Shown here: piece by piece, positions 63,748 through 64,000 of the stretch
Numbering within the stretch: the stretch's first letter is position 1
Layout: every line of letters starts with the position of its first letter
Source of the DNA: a virus
IMG/VR virus record: IMGVR_UViG_3300035158_000222
Span: 35,955-99,954 of that record
DNA: 64,000 nucleotides
Direction: 5' to 3' (one strand)
Notes under the pieces: generated by a model
What the model was told of the DNA's origin: nothing
Databases searched by the model: none
The model's input: only the letters and a program-made list of their open reading frames with translations
Position numbers and translations under genes: made by a program

Positions 63748-64000
63748 TTACTCAAGACTACCCAGTGCCCGAACTTCATCTTCTTTATATTTCTTAGCTT
63801 TGGCATTTCTGATTCTTGTTCCAGATATAGATTCAAGCTCCGGTGATAGTCTGATTTGATGATAAGAATAGCCCGGGGTTCGTCCGACTACTACGCCCTC
63901 TATATCGGGAATAGTTATTATCTTTAATAAATTGTTTCCTCCAAAGGCCTTGCGTACCATCTTCTTTCGTTCCTTGTATGTATGCGGATTATCTTTGCTC
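63748..64000 (-). CDS. NMN adenylyltransferase-like nucleotidyltransferase, cut by the right edge
   Basis: The frame is open from the window edge to the stop at 63748, 84 residues. DNPHTYKERKKMVRKAF matches the NP-x-T-x-x-ER segment and LESISGTRIR the ISGT-x-IR signature of NMNAT-type cytidylyltransferase-fold enzymes, which make NAD from NMN and ATP. The catalytic HxGH lies outside the window. Phages use such enzymes to restore NAD during infection. Confidence 0.75.
   Translation of the reverse strand, partial: SKDNPHTYKERKKMVRKAFGGNNLLKIITIPDIEGVVVGRTPGYSYHQIRLSPELESISGTRIRNAKAKKYKEDEVRALGSLE

Noticed and set aside
1-64000. CRISPR array
   Set aside because: No set of identical repeats with equal spacers was found; the pentamer array has no long repeat and no spacer structure.
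1-64000. Recoded stop codons as in some very large phages
   Set aside because: All main genes read through with the standard code and use TAA, TAG and TGA as stops at expected places.

Overview
This window looks like part of the genome of a large tailed double-stranded DNA phage that uses the standard genetic code. The evidence is a head-packaging set (HTH small terminase, GpA-like large terminase, portal, proline-rich scaffold, HK97-type capsid protein), tail and fibre-like proteins, a 5,943-residue LysM/metallopeptidase protein, an HU protein, many tiny overlapping genes and a long tRNA array. No rRNA, ribosomal-protein or core cell genes are seen. The host cannot be named. A tiny anaerobic-RNR glycyl-radical protein hints at growth without oxygen. 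Most genes lack a Shine-Dalgarno sequence, and many starts read TATG.

Layout. Bases 1-29,162 are read leftward: virion genes, with the giant 17.8-kb gene at 10,322-28,153. Upstream of it lie a zinc-ribbon protein and the glycyl-radical mini-protein, the latter hidden in an overlapping frame. Bases 29,205-30,286 form the divergent switch region: a structured small RNA with its own promoter and terminator, AT-rich DNA, tandem 31-bp repeats and palindromes. Bases 30,287-46,871 are read rightward: about 40 mostly small genes, including a family-4 uracil-DNA glycosylase, a MoxR-type AAA+ ATPase paired with a VWA/metallopeptidase protein, a triple Myb-like protein and an HNH nuclease. A terminator at 46,880 is followed at once by a promoter for the rightward packaging and head operon (46,978-56,748). 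That operon carries an intein in the terminase Walker A motif and two tandem group I introns with LAGLIDADG genes in the capsid gene. A shared terminator at 56,763 separates it from leftward genes (glycosyltransferase, glutaredoxin-like, methyltransferase) and from the leftward tRNA array (59,562-63,057). The right edge holds a P-loop kinase, an HNH frame and the end of an NMN adenylyltransferase-like gene.

The strongest unexplained signals are the following. (1) A noncoding array at 34,803-35,184 is built from about 72 pentamers of form NNNGT or NNNCT in five units. (2) Two tRNA genes are each split by a cassette made of a homing endonuclease gene plus an intact tRNA, in the same arrangement both times. 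(3) A roughly 355-nt RNA domain closed by a 19-bp helix lies inside the tRNA array. (4) Two promoter-structured RNA-terminator leaders lie at 496-611 and 29,205-29,325. (5) A perfect 14-bp palindrome, CGAACTTAAGTTCG, recurs at six intergenic sites and once inside a gene. (6) Two sigma70-like promoters have predicted start sites that fall on the ATG, implying leaderless mRNAs.

All calls come from reading the sequence and from knowledge of protein and RNA families. No database search or folding program was run.
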